Shown: positions 17,400 to 25,358 of the stretch, in pieces
How positions within the stretch are numbered: position 1 is the stretch's first letter
Layout: each line of letters begins with the position of its first letter
From: Acidobacteria bacterium 5-1
GTDB taxonomy: Bacteria > Acidobacteriota > Blastocatellia > Pyrinomonadales > Pyrinomonadaceae
Assembly: GCA_002050455.1 (NCBI GenBank)
Contig: MWZA01000151.1
Coordinates: 1 to 33,710 of the forward strand
Length of the DNA: 33,710 bases
Reading direction: 5' to 3'
Translations under genes and position numbers: made by a program
The notes under the pieces: generated by a model
What the model was told of the DNA's origin: nothing
Databases searched by the model: none
What the model saw: only the letters and a program-made list of their open reading frames with translations

Positions 17400-18623
17400 G
17401 TGCCAAAACGAAGATTACTTCTTGCAGATGATTCGGTAACCATTCAAAAGGTTGTCAATCTGACTTTTGCCGACGAAGGCATTGAAGTTGTTATCGCCGG
17501 TGACGGCGATACGGCAATGAAAAAATTCGTCGAAGCCACGCCTGATTTAGTCATGGCGGATGTCAATATGCCCGGTTTGGACGGTTATCGAATTTGCGAA
17601 ATGATTAAGCAAGACGACGAAACCAAGCAAATTCCGGTTATCCTTCTGGTCGGTTCGTTCGAACCTTTTGACGAAGAAGAAGCGCGTCGCGTCGGCGCGG
17701 ACGATTATCTGATAAAACCGTTTCAGTCAATTCGCCAATTGGTGCATAAAGTTTCGGTTTTGCTGAATTTAGACATTGGCGGAGAAACTGCAAGCGAAAC
17801 AAGTGCTTTCACTTCGGCGATTGAAGGTGTGGAAACTAAAAACGAAGCTCTCGAATTAAACTCAACCGACAGTGTCGGCAAGCCGTTGGGTGATGCGGGT
17901 ATGGACGACGAAATGATTCAAACCAATCAAATCGGCAGTTTGCCCGCCGACGAAGCCCAAAAGTTTTCATCCGATTCGGCGGCTGAATCCGCGACAGAAG
18001 ATTTCAGACAGCCGTCGGAAACCGGTTTTAGAAATTTAGCCGGATATGAAACGCCGGAAGAAACTTCGGCGAAAACGCAGCCTTTGAGCATTGCGGAACT
18101 CGACAAACTTAACTTTGATTCTTCCGTAACAAACAGTGCAGCGTCGGACGAAAAAGTTTATGAATTGGCGGACGGACAAAACTTCGCAGATAAAGAAGCA
18201 GCCGATAGAATTAAAGCTGCACAACCGGATGCGGAAGATAATCCACCGGTTTCAGAGCAGATAATAACGGACGAAACTAAAGACGAGCAATCTTTTTCAA
18301 CGCAAACTTCCGGCGGCGAAAGCGATTATGCAACGCTGGAAAAAAATTCCGAAACATTTCCGCCGCCCGAAACCGTCGCGCCTTTATATTCCGATGACTT
18401 GAATCGGCTTGACCAGCCGAAGCCGGAAACGGAAGAAAATTTTCAAAAAACTGATAATCAGACTCAACCGAATGACTTTTCACCGGAGTTAATCGAAGCC
18501 ATTGCCAACAAAGTTGCCGAAAACATTACCGATAAAGTCGTCAGAGAAATTGCCCGCGAACTTGCTCCGCAAATAGCAAGTTTGCTTGTCAGACAAATGA
18601 ATCAGGAGCAGATGAAAGAATAG
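17400..18623 (+). CDS. Orphan response regulator with long acidic linker
   Basis: A CheY-like receiver domain occupies residues 1-125: acidic pair D10-D11, phospho-acceptor D54 in VMADVNMPGLDGY, and K106 in DYLIKPF. The Thr/Ser strand reads ILLVGSFEPFDEEEA, a variant I associate with single-domain regulators of myxobacteria and Acidobacteria. Residues 130-350 are Glu/Asp/Ser/Thr-rich low complexity with no domain. A conserved-looking helix ends the protein (ELIEAIANKVAENI...KVVREIARELAPQIASLL). No output domain or neighbouring histidine kinase is seen. It may act by protein contact; the target is unknown. Start is GTG with a Shine-Dalgarno. Confidence 0.88.
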   Translation: MPKRRLLLADDSVTIQKVVNLTFADEGIEVVIAGDGDTAMKKFVEATPDLVMADVNMPGLDGYRICEMIKQDDETKQIPVILLVGSFEPFDEEEARRVGADDYLIKPFQSIRQLVHKVSVLLNLDIGGETASETSAFTSAIEGVETKNEALELNSTDSVGKPLGDAGMDDEMIQTNQIGSLPADEAQKFSSDSAAESATEDFRQPSETGFRNLAGYETPEETSAKTQPLSIAELDKLNFDSSVTNSAASDEKVYELADGQNFADKEAADRIKAAQPDAEDNPPVSEQIITDETKDEQSFSTQTSGGESDYATLEKNSETFPPPETVAPLYSDDLNRLDQPKPETEENFQKTDNQTQPNDFSPELIEAIANKVAENITDKVVREIARELAPQIASLLVRQMNQEQMKE

Positions 18624-18646
18624 CTAATTGCACAACGGTAAATAAC

Positions 18647-18687
18647 GAATGGTTAGTTTTCGCCGCTCAGATGAAAACTAACCATTC
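18647..18687 (+). terminator. Terminator-like hairpin after receiver-domain gene
   Basis: A perfect 15-bp stem (18647-18661 with 18673-18687) encloses an 11-nt loop and is followed by a moderately T-rich stretch (TTGCTTTATC). It begins 23 nt after the stop codon. It is unrelated in sequence to the tandem-repeat hairpin that follows at 18695. Confidence 0.75.
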
Positions 18688-18694
18688 TTGCTTT

Positions 18695-18790
18695 ATCAGT
18701 TGTCAGTTGTCGGTTGTCAGAAATAAACTAACTATTAACTAATTATCTTTCTAATTACTGACAACCGACAACTGACAACCGACAACTGAT
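18695..18790. repeat. Heptamer (ACAACTG/ACAACCG) repeat hairpin before valS
   Basis: Left arm 18695-18720 (TCAGTTG/TCGGTTG units) pairs with right arm 18758-18790 (ACAACCG/ACAACTG units). The right arm is exactly one heptamer longer. The loop is 37 nt of AT-rich sequence. The right arm ends 1 nt before the valS ATG at 18792. Confidence 0.92.
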
Positions 18791-18791
18791 T

Positions 18792-21665
18792 ATGGAAAAA
18801 GCATACAATCCAACCGAAGCCGAAAGCACACATTACAAACGATGGGAAGAACGCGGCTATTTCGCGCCTGAAATTAACGAAAATCCAAACGCCGAAGCGT
18901 TTTCAATCGTCATTCCACCGCCGAATGTAACGGGCAGTCTGCATATGGGACACGCGCTCCAACATACTTTGATGGACGTTTTGACGCGCCGGAAACGAAT
19001 GCAGGGTTACAGAACTTTATTTCTGGTCGGTGTTGACCACGCAGGAATTTCGACACAATTGATGGTTACGCGCCAATTGAAAAAAGACGAACATAAAACG
19101 CCGCAGGACATCGGGCGCGAGACGTTCACGGAAAGAGTCTGGGCGTGGAAAGAAAAATATGGCGGCACAATTACAAACCAAATCCGCCGCGAAGGTCTGT
19201 CGGTTGATTGGTCGCGTGAACGCTTTACAATGGAAGAAAGTTTATCAATCGCCGTGCGAAATGTTTTTGTGCGACTTTATGAAGAAGGCTGGATTTATCG
19301 CGGCACGCGCATCGTTAATTGGTGTCCGCGCGATAAAACCGTGCTTTCAGATTTGGAAGTCAAAGAGGAAACCAGAAAAGACGGCAAACTTTATTATCTA
19401 AAATATCCGATAAAAGATTCGAATAAAAAAATTACGGTAGCGACGACGCGCCCGGAAACAATGCTCGGCGATACGGCGGTTGCCGTCAATGCGGACGATG
19501 AAAGATATAAAGATTTAATCGGCAAAACTATCGAACTGCCTCTGACAGACCGCGAAATTCCGATAATTGCAGATGAATATGTTGACGCGGAATTCGGCAC
19601 CGGCGCGGTGAAAATTACGCCCGCACACGACCCAAACGATTACGAAGTTGGGATGCGTCATAATCTCGAAAAACTTGTTGTGATGAACGATGACGCGACA
19701 ATGAACGCTAACGCAGGCGCGGATTTTGAAGGTTTAGACCGTTACGAAGCGCGTGAAAAAGTCGTCGAAAAATTTGAAGAATTGGGATTGCTTGAAAGGA
19801 TTGACGATTACGAAGTTGTTTTGCCGCATTGCGAGCGTTGCAGAACGGTTGTCGAACCGCTTTTGTCTGAGCAGTGGTTTGTCAACATGTCGGAAATGCG
19901 CGATATGGCTTTGGATTTAATGCAAAAAGAACACGCGCCGCATTTTTATCCAAACGTGCCGCACGAAAAAGTTTATACAACGTGGCTGGAGAATTTGAAA
20001 GACTGGACAATTTCGCGCCAACTTTGGTGGGGACATCAGATTCCGGCGTGGTATGACAAAGCGGGAAATGTTTATGTCGCAAGGACAAAGGAAGAAGCCA
20101 TCAAAAAAGCTGGAACAGACAAATTAGCGCAAGACTCCGATGTTTTAGACACTTGGTTTTCGTCCGCGCTGTGGGCATTTTCAACGCTCGGCTGGACGGG
20201 AGAAGAAGTCCAAAGTCCAAAGTCCAAAGTCCAAAGTCAGGAAACCGAACAACTGACAACCGACAACCGACAACCGACAACCGATTTAGAAACATTTTAT
20301 CCAACCGACGTTCTTGTAACCGGACGCGACATCATTTTCCTCTGGGTTTCGAGAATGGTAATGACGGGTTTGAAATTTTTGGGCGAAAAACCTTTCAAAG
20401 ACGTTATAATTCACGGCACGGTTTTGGACAAAAACGGACAGCGAATGTCAAAAACAAAAAACAACGGCATTGACCCTTTGGATGTTTTCGACAAATACGG
20501 CGTTGATGCAACACGGATGACTTTGGCAGGTTCGTCAACCGGCGCAGATTTCGCTTGGCGCGATGAAAAGGTCGAATCGTTCCGCAATTTCGCCAACAAA
20601 ATCTGGAACGCGACGCGCTTTTGTCTGATGAACAGCGAAGGCGCACAGGTTGATTACACATTCTTAAATCCGAAGGCGGAAGCACGCGAGATTATAAAAA
20701 CTCTAAAAGATGAATTGCGCGAATTTGACGAGGAAGACGAAGAGTTTTTGGATAAAGTAATTCCCGAATTTGCCGCCGACAATCCAAAGGAAAATCTTTC
20801 GATTGCCGACAGATGGATAATTTCGCGCCTTAACAAAACCGCTTTGAATGTGAACAAAGCACTCGAAAATTATCAATTTCACGAAGCCGTTCAGCTTCTT
20901 TACCACTTTTTCTGGGACGATTTTTGCGATTGGTATATTGAACTCGTCAAAGACGAAATCACCTCCGAAGGAGTCAATACAAAGCGCGATACGGCGCGTT
21001 CGCGCATTATCACAATTCTTGAACAAGCCTTGCGCCTGCTTCACCCGTTTATGCCTTTTCTGACGGAAGAACTCTGGCACAAACTACCGGAAGTTTCCCA
21101 CGCTTTGCACAATTGCGCTTACAAAAACGCCGCAGCGACAATTATGCTGACCGATTATCCGCAAGGCGACGCTTCGATGATTGACGAAAAAGCTGAATCA
21201 GAGATGCAAGCCGTTATCGAACTGATTTCAAAGGTTCGCAACATCCGCGCCGAAATGAATATCAAACCGAGCGACAAACCGGCAATTTATGTGGCGGCAA
21301 ATCAAGATTTACAAAAGATTTTCCGCGAAAACAAAGCGCAAATCTTAAAACTCGCCCGCGCTGACGAACTAAAAATCAGCGAAAGTTTAGACGCTCCGAA
21401 AGCCTCGGCACGCGGCGTTTTGAGCGGAAATGTTGAAATTGCCATCCCGCTTGAAGGTTTAATTGATTTTGAAAAGGAAAGCGAACGCCTCGAAAATCAA
21501 TTAACTAAACTAAACACCGAAGGCGAAAGACTGACGAGACAACTTGCCAATAAAAATTTTATCGAAAAAGCACCTGTCGAAAAGGTTAATGAATTACGTA
21601 ATAGAGTTGCGGAAATCCAGCAGCAAACCGCCGCCTTACGGCAAAATCTGACGGCTTTGAAATAA
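18792..21665 (+). CDS. valS: Valine--tRNA ligase ValS with a repeat-encoded insertion
   Basis: Class I aminoacyl-tRNA synthetase that charges tRNA-Val; 957 aa. The HIGH motif is HMGH (residues 51-54) after PPPNVTGSL. The CP1 editing domain spans about 200-350 (TTRPETMLGDTAVAV, GTGAVKITPAHDPND). The KMSKS motif is RMSKT (551-555). The anticodon-binding domain and a C-terminal tRNA-binding coiled coil (about 890-957) complete the protein. Residues 472-498 (VQSPKSK... TTDNRQPTTD) do not fit the family. They are read from a 78-nt tandem repeat placed between GWTGEE and the conserved FYPTDVLVTG, yet the frame stays open throughout. No Shine-Dalgarno precedes the ATG. Confidence 0.97.
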   Translation: MEKAYNPTEAESTHYKRWEERGYFAPEINENPNAEAFSIVIPPPNVTGSLHMGHALQHTLMDVLTRRKRMQGYRTLFLVGVDHAGISTQLMVTRQLKKDEHKTPQDIGRETFTERVWAWKEKYGGTITNQIRREGLSVDWSRERFTMEESLSIAVRNVFVRLYEEGWIYRGTRIVNWCPRDKTVLSDLEVKEETRKDGKLYYLKYPIKDSNKKITVATTRPETMLGDTAVAVNADDERYKDLIGKTIELPLTDREIPIIADEYVDAEFGTGAVKITPAHDPNDYEVGMRHNLEKLVVMNDDATMNANAGADFEGLDRYEAREKVVEKFEELGLLERIDDYEVVLPHCERCRTVVEPLLSEQWFVNMSEMRDMALDLMQKEHAPHFYPNVPHEKVYTTWLENLKDWTISRQLWWGHQIPAWYDKAGNVYVARTKEEAIKKAGTDKLAQDSDVLDTWFSSALWAFSTLGWTGEEVQSPKSKVQSQETEQLTTDNRQPTTDLETFYPTDVLVTGRDIIFLWVSRMVMTGLKFLGEKPFKDVIIHGTVLDKNGQRMSKTKNNGIDPLDVFDKYGVDATRMTLAGSSTGADFAWRDEKVESFRNFANKIWNATRFCLMNSEGAQVDYTFLNPKAEAREIIKTLKDELREFDEEDEEFLDKVIPEFAADNPKENLSIADRWIISRLNKTALNVNKALENYQFHEAVQLLYHFFWDDFCDWYIELVKDEITSEGVNTKRDTARSRIITILEQALRLLHPFMPFLTEELWHKLPEVSHALHNCAYKNAAATIMLTDYPQGDASMIDEKAESEMQAVIELISKVRNIRAEMNIKPSDKPAIYVAANQDLQKIFRENKAQILKLARADELKISESLDAPKASARGVLSGNVEIAIPLEGLIDFEKESERLENQLTKLNTEGERLTRQLANKNFIEKAPVEKVNELRNRVAEIQQQTAALRQNLTALK
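20207..20284. repeat. Composite heptamer repeat inside valS
   Basis: 20207-20240 is about 4.5 copies of AGTCCAA. 20251-20284 is about five copies of ACAACTG/ACAACCG. A 10-nt spacer joins them. The total is 78 nt, exactly 26 codons. The second half has the same unit as the hairpin before valS at 18758-18790. Because 7 is not a multiple of 3, the units are read in rotating frames, giving a seven-residue peptide period (VQSPKSK, TTDNRQP) without stops. Confidence 0.93.
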
Positions 21666-21690
21666 AATTCTGATAGAATAAACACAAGCT

Positions 21691-23280
21691 ATGCTTGAAG
21701 CAAAAGAATTATTAGACATCAAAGAAGCCAGCGTTTGGGCAACCGAATTTTTGGGCAAATCCGTTACGCCTTCCAATATCGCTTATCTAATCAATTACGG
21801 CAGAGTAAAAAAAATTGGAACAGACGGCAGCGTTTTTGTATCGAAAAATGATTTGCTCGATTATTACAAAGCCTATAAAAACTCACGCGAAAATGTTTGG
21901 AAAGATAAATTAGGCGACGATTTGAATTGGGCTTTGTCGTTTGAACAATACACCGAATCGCAAACAACCAAGCACGTTCACCGCCTTCATCCATATAAAG
22001 GAAAATTTATCCCGCAGCTTGTCGAATATTTTCTTGATAATCATACCGACAAATTCAAACAGGAAGTCTTTTTCAAAAAAGGCGACATTGTTCTTGACCC
22101 GTTTTGCGGAAGCGGAACGACGCTTGTGCAAGCCAATGAATTGGGCATTCACGCCATTGGTATTGATATTTCAAAATTCAACGCTTTGATTTCCAATGTC
22201 AAAGTTCAAGACATAGATTTTACCGACCTTGCAACGCAAATCAATGATATAACTTGGAAATTAAGGCAATTTGTTTTGGAAGGGAAACATATTGATTTTG
22301 AGAACAAGTTAGCCGAATTTCTCAGCACATACAATAATGAATTTTTCCCTTCACCTGAATTTAAGATTAGAGCGCGAAAAAAGGAAATAAACGAGAAAGA
22401 ATACGCAAAAATTCACGAAGCAAAGATTTTGGAAAAGTTTAACGAGTTAGTCAAAGAATTTAATCTTAAAGTGAAACAAGACCGACAAGAAAGATTTTTA
22501 GATATTTGGCTTTTACAGCCTGTCCGCGAGGAAATTGATTTTGTTTTTGAGCAAATTAAACAAGTCGAAAATATTCAAACAAAGAAAATTTTGACCGTTA
22601 TTTTAAGCCGCACGATTCGCAGTTGCCGCGCTACGACGCACGCTGATTTAGCCACTTTGGTTGAACCCGTTGCGACAACTTATTATTGCGCGAAACACGG
22701 AAAAATCTGCAAACCGTTGTTTTCAATCGTTTCGTGGTGGGAAAGATATTGCAAAGATACCGTCGGGCGTTTGAAATACTTTGAAAAATTAAAGACCGAC
22801 ACGCATCAGATTTGCTTAAACGGGAATTCTGAAAATCTCGATATATTCGCGGCTTTAAAAGAGAAAAATCCCGAATTTGCCGCGCTTGTTGAAAAGCAAA
22901 AGATAAAAGGAATTTTCTCAAGTCCGCCGTATGTCGGTTTGATTGATTATCACGAACAACACGCTTACGCTTACGACCTTTTCGGCTTTGAACGCCAAGA
23001 CGAGCAGGAAATCGGCTCAATGTTTAAAAAGCAATCAAAAGCCGCGCAACAAGATTATGCCAAAGGAATTTCAAATGTTCTCAATAACTGTAAAAGATTT
23101 TTAGTCGAAGACTTCGATATTTTCCTCGTGGCAAACGACAAATACAATCTTTACCCGCAGATTGCCGAAAACGCCGCAATGCAAATCGTCAATCAATACA
23201 AACGCCCTGTTTTGAATCGCACGGAAAAAGACAAAGGTGCGTATTCGGAAATAATTTTTCACTTGAAGGAGAAACAATAA
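21691..23280 (+). CDS. DNA methyltransferase of a type II R-M system with N-terminal HTH domain
   Basis: A 529-aa SAM-dependent DNA amino-methyltransferase. The SAM-binding motif DPFCGSGTT is at 136-144 with GIDIS downstream. The catalytic motif SPPYVGLIDYH is at 411-421, typical of N4-cytosine (or N6-adenine) enzymes. The long segment between them (including RSCRATTHADLATL) probably recognises the target. Motif I precedes motif IV by about 270 residues, unlike the IV-then-I order of many PF01555 enzymes. Residues 1-62 look like a MerR/excisionase-type helix-turn-helix (NIAYLINYGRVKKIG), which might regulate the locus. It protects host DNA from the TdeIII-type nuclease downstream; it overlaps the next gene by one base. 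Confidence 0.88.
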   Translation: MLEAKELLDIKEASVWATEFLGKSVTPSNIAYLINYGRVKKIGTDGSVFVSKNDLLDYYKAYKNSRENVWKDKLGDDLNWALSFEQYTESQTTKHVHRLHPYKGKFIPQLVEYFLDNHTDKFKQEVFFKKGDIVLDPFCGSGTTLVQANELGIHAIGIDISKFNALISNVKVQDIDFTDLATQINDITWKLRQFVLEGKHIDFENKLAEFLSTYNNEFFPSPEFKIRARKKEINEKEYAKIHEAKILEKFNELVKEFNLKVKQDRQERFLDIWLLQPVREEIDFVFEQIKQVENIQTKKILTVILSRTIRSCRATTHADLATLVEPVATTYYCAKHGKICKPLFSIVSWWERYCKDTVGRLKYFEKLKTDTHQICLNGNSENLDIFAALKEKNPEFAALVEKQKIKGIFSSPPYVGLIDYHEQHAYAYDLFGFERQDEQEIGSMFKKQSKAAQQDYAKGISNVLNNCKRFLVEDFDIFLVANDKYNLYPQIAENAAMQIVNQYKRPVLNRTEKDKGAYSEIIFHLKEKQ

Positions 23281-23471
23281 TGGATGAAGAAAAAATACTA
23301 TATGCAATTACAGTTCAGGATGTAATAAATGTTTCTGAAGAACTCGGAATAGACTTTACGGAAACCGACATTGAATTTATCCAAGACAAAATTGGAGATT
23401 TTATGGGAAGTTCTTGGTCTGATGCGGTTGAATTTGCTCTGCAAGAACTAAAAACAAGAGAACCTAAATAA
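23280..23471 (+). CDS. Small acidic protein of unknown function in the R-M island
   Basis: A 63-aa acidic, probably helical protein (VQDVINVSEELGIDFTETDIEFIQDKIGDF). I do not recognise a family. The ATG overlaps the methyltransferase stop (TAATG), which suggests translational coupling. The endonuclease starts 3 nt after its stop. No helix-turn-helix is obvious, so a classical controller (C) protein is unlikely. Its tight placement between modification and restriction genes suggests a role in the R-M system or a passenger function. Confidence 0.65.
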   Translation: MDEEKILYAITVQDVINVSEELGIDFTETDIEFIQDKIGDFMGSSWSDAVEFALQELKTREPK

Positions 23472-23474
23472 ATT

Positions 23475-24250
23475 ATGCTTTCACAGGAACACAAAAAACA
23501 TATTGTAGAAACAATTAAGAATTGTTTGAGAAGAAAGTTTCAAAATTACAAACCTGAAACCGACAATATGCCGTTTCATTTTGGATTACTTGGTAAAGAC
23601 AGAATGGCTTTGTTTTCTTTTATTCAATCATTGAATACAACTTTCGGAACTTCGATTTACGAACCTGTTGCCAAAGAACTTGCTAAAGGCGTATTCAAAG
23701 AAGCACATTCCCAGTTTGTTTTAGGCAATGTTATTACTCAAGGCGCACAACACGAAATTCAAAGAATAATGAACGATTTGTCTGTTGGAGGAGATGTAAA
23801 TAAGGAAGAGGAAACAGAGAGGATTAGAAAGGCTGCTCAACAGGTGAGTTAAATAAACTTAAACCTATAAAAGTGGATTTATTTCTTATATCGAAAGACG
23901 ATGAAGTATTTATGTTTGATTTGAAAACTGTCAAACCAAATAAAACTGATTTCGTTTCATTTAAAAGAACCTTGCTTGAATGGTTAGCCATTTATTTCCA
24001 CCAATTTCCCGAAGCGAAAGTTAATACTCTGATTTCGATTCCATACAATCCGTATGAGCCAAATCCTTACAAACGCTGGACAATGAAAGGTATGCTCGAT
24101 TTGAAGAAGGAAGTAAAGGTTGCGGAAGAATTCTGGAATTTTCTTTCGGGTGAAGGAACTTATGTTGATTTGCTTGGTTGTTTTGAGCAAGCAGGCATTG
24201 AATTACGTTCTGAAATTGACGAATACTTTCAAAGATTCAATCTCAAATAA
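23475..24250 (+). pseudogene. TdeIII-family type II restriction endonuclease, split by a frameshift
   Basis: Two consecutive frames together form one TdeIII-like nuclease of about 255 residues. The first (23475-23852, 125 aa) has the family N-terminus CLRRKFQNYKPETDNMPFH and GKDRMALFSFIQSLNTTFGT. The second (open from upstream of GTG 23873 to 24250) has KVDLFLISKDDEVFMFDLKT, the expected nuclease core (D...DLK), then YNPYEPNPYKRWTMKGMLDL. Continuity is restored by a -1 change near 23830-23850, where the second frame reads TGELNKLKPIKVDLFL. A real inactivating deletion, a sequencing error or two separate subunits are the options. I see no slippery heptamer. TdeIII itself is reported to cut GGNCC (recalled, not checked). 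Confidence 0.82.
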
Positions 24251-24310
24251 ATTCACATTGAAGTTTGCAAATAATTTTTGTGAGAAAAACAAAATAACTG
24301 AGAAAGACTA

Positions 24311-24397
24311 TTGAAATTTAATTTGGAAAAAAATCGGATTTATCGTGAATTTTTGAACATCGAACTGCCTGCGGACGACGCGGAAATTAGTTTGTAG
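24311..24397 (+). other. Possible gene remnant before nadC
   Basis: A 28-codon open stretch (TTG 24311 to TAG 24397) reads like a natural C-terminus (IYREFLNIELPADDAEISL). It has no upstream extension. It could be the end of a gene broken when the R-M island arrived. Evidence is weak. Confidence 0.2.
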
Positions 24398-24406
24398 GAA
24401 AAAAAT

Positions 24407-25264
24407 ATGATGTGGCTAGAAAACGGCGATATGCTCGCTTCGATAGGTGATTTTTTAGCGGAAGACCTTGGGCGTGGCGATATTACGACGCAGGCAACCG
24501 TGCCGCCGGATGTGCGCGGCGCGGGCAAGTTTCTGGCAAAGGAAGATTTGGTTGTGTGTGGTTTGGAAGTTGCCGAAGTCGTTTTTGCACATCTTGACCC
24601 CGACAATGCCGAAATTATCACAGCCGTTTCCGAAGGCGATGAGGTCGAAGCAGGAACGGTTCTCGCTACTTTGAAAGGCTATGCCGATATTTTGCTGGCG
24701 GGCGAAAGAGTTGCGCTGAATTTGCTGCAAAGGTTGAGCGGCGTGGCGACGCTGACGCGCCAATATGTCAAAGCTGTCGAAGGCACAAACACACAAATTA
24801 TTGACACCAGAAAAACAACTCCGGGTTTAAGAATGTTGGAAAAATACGCGGTTACGGTTGGCGGCGGCAAAAACCATCGGTTTGGACTCGACGACGGCGT
24901 TTTGATAAAAGACAATCACATCGAACTTGCAGGCGGCATCACCGAAGCGATTACGGCGGCGAAACTCAAGGTCGGACATCTGCATAAAATCGAAGTTGAA
25001 ATATCAAATTGGGCGCAGCTGCGCGAAGCAATTTTAGCGGGCGCGGATATTGTGATGCTTGACAACCAAACGCCGAAAGAAGCGGAAAAATTGGTCGAAA
25101 TGGCGCGGAATATGAATCCGAATGTTTTATTAGAAGCATCGGGCGGAATGAATCTCGACACGGTGCGCTCGTTTGCCGAAGCCGGAGTTGATTTTATCAG
25201 TGTCGGACGACTGACGCATTCGGCGCGGGCGGTTGATATTTCTTTTAAGATTCAAATGATTTGA
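24407..25264 (+). CDS. nadC: Nicotinate-nucleotide pyrophosphorylase (carboxylating) NadC
   Basis: NadC (quinolinate phosphoribosyltransferase) makes nicotinate mononucleotide from quinolinate and PRPP in de novo NAD synthesis. The protein has 285 aa. Family motifs: LAEDLGRGDITTQA, AGERVALNLLQRLSGVATLTRQYV, DTRKTTPGLRMLEKYAV, GGGKNHRFGLDDGVLIKDNH, DIVMLDN, EASGGMN and DFISVGRLTHSARAVDIS. The start is one of two adjacent ATGs (24407, 24410), preceded by AGGA at 24396-24399. The gene lies directly after the R-M island, and a tandem-repeat hairpin follows its stop. Confidence 0.97.
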   Translation: MMWLENGDMLASIGDFLAEDLGRGDITTQATVPPDVRGAGKFLAKEDLVVCGLEVAEVVFAHLDPDNAEIITAVSEGDEVEAGTVLATLKGYADILLAGERVALNLLQRLSGVATLTRQYVKAVEGTNTQIIDTRKTTPGLRMLEKYAVTVGGGKNHRFGLDDGVLIKDNHIELAGGITEAITAAKLKVGHLHKIEVEISNWAQLREAILAGADIVMLDNQTPKEAEKLVEMARNMNPNVLLEASGGMNLDTVRSFAEAGVDFISVGRLTHSARAVDISFKIQMI

Positions 25265-25270
25265 AAATTA

Positions 25271-25349
25271 GTGGTAAGTGGTAAATGGTAAGTGGTGAGT
25301 GAAAAACTTAAGATTTAATCCTAGCCATTTACCATTTACCACTTACCAT
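25271..25349. repeat. Heptamer (GGTAAGT) repeat hairpin after nadC
   Basis: Left arm 25271-25295 (GGTAAGT/GGTAAAT units) and right arm 25325-25349 are inverted copies matching at 23 of 25 positions, with a 29-nt loop. The left arm starts 6 nt after the nadC stop. The right arm ends 9 nt before the next ATG at 25359. Confidence 0.92.
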
Positions 25350-25358
25350 TAAAAAAAT

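Noticed and set aside
20153-20473. Forward reading frame crossing the valS repeat (106 codons)
   Set aside because: It is out of frame with the clearly conserved ValRS sequence on both sides, and its content is the same repeat read in another phase.
23820-23875. Programmed -1 frameshift in the TdeIII-type nuclease
   Set aside because: No slippery X XXY YYZ heptamer in the right frame and no strong downstream stem were seen; mutation, read error or split subunits are simpler.
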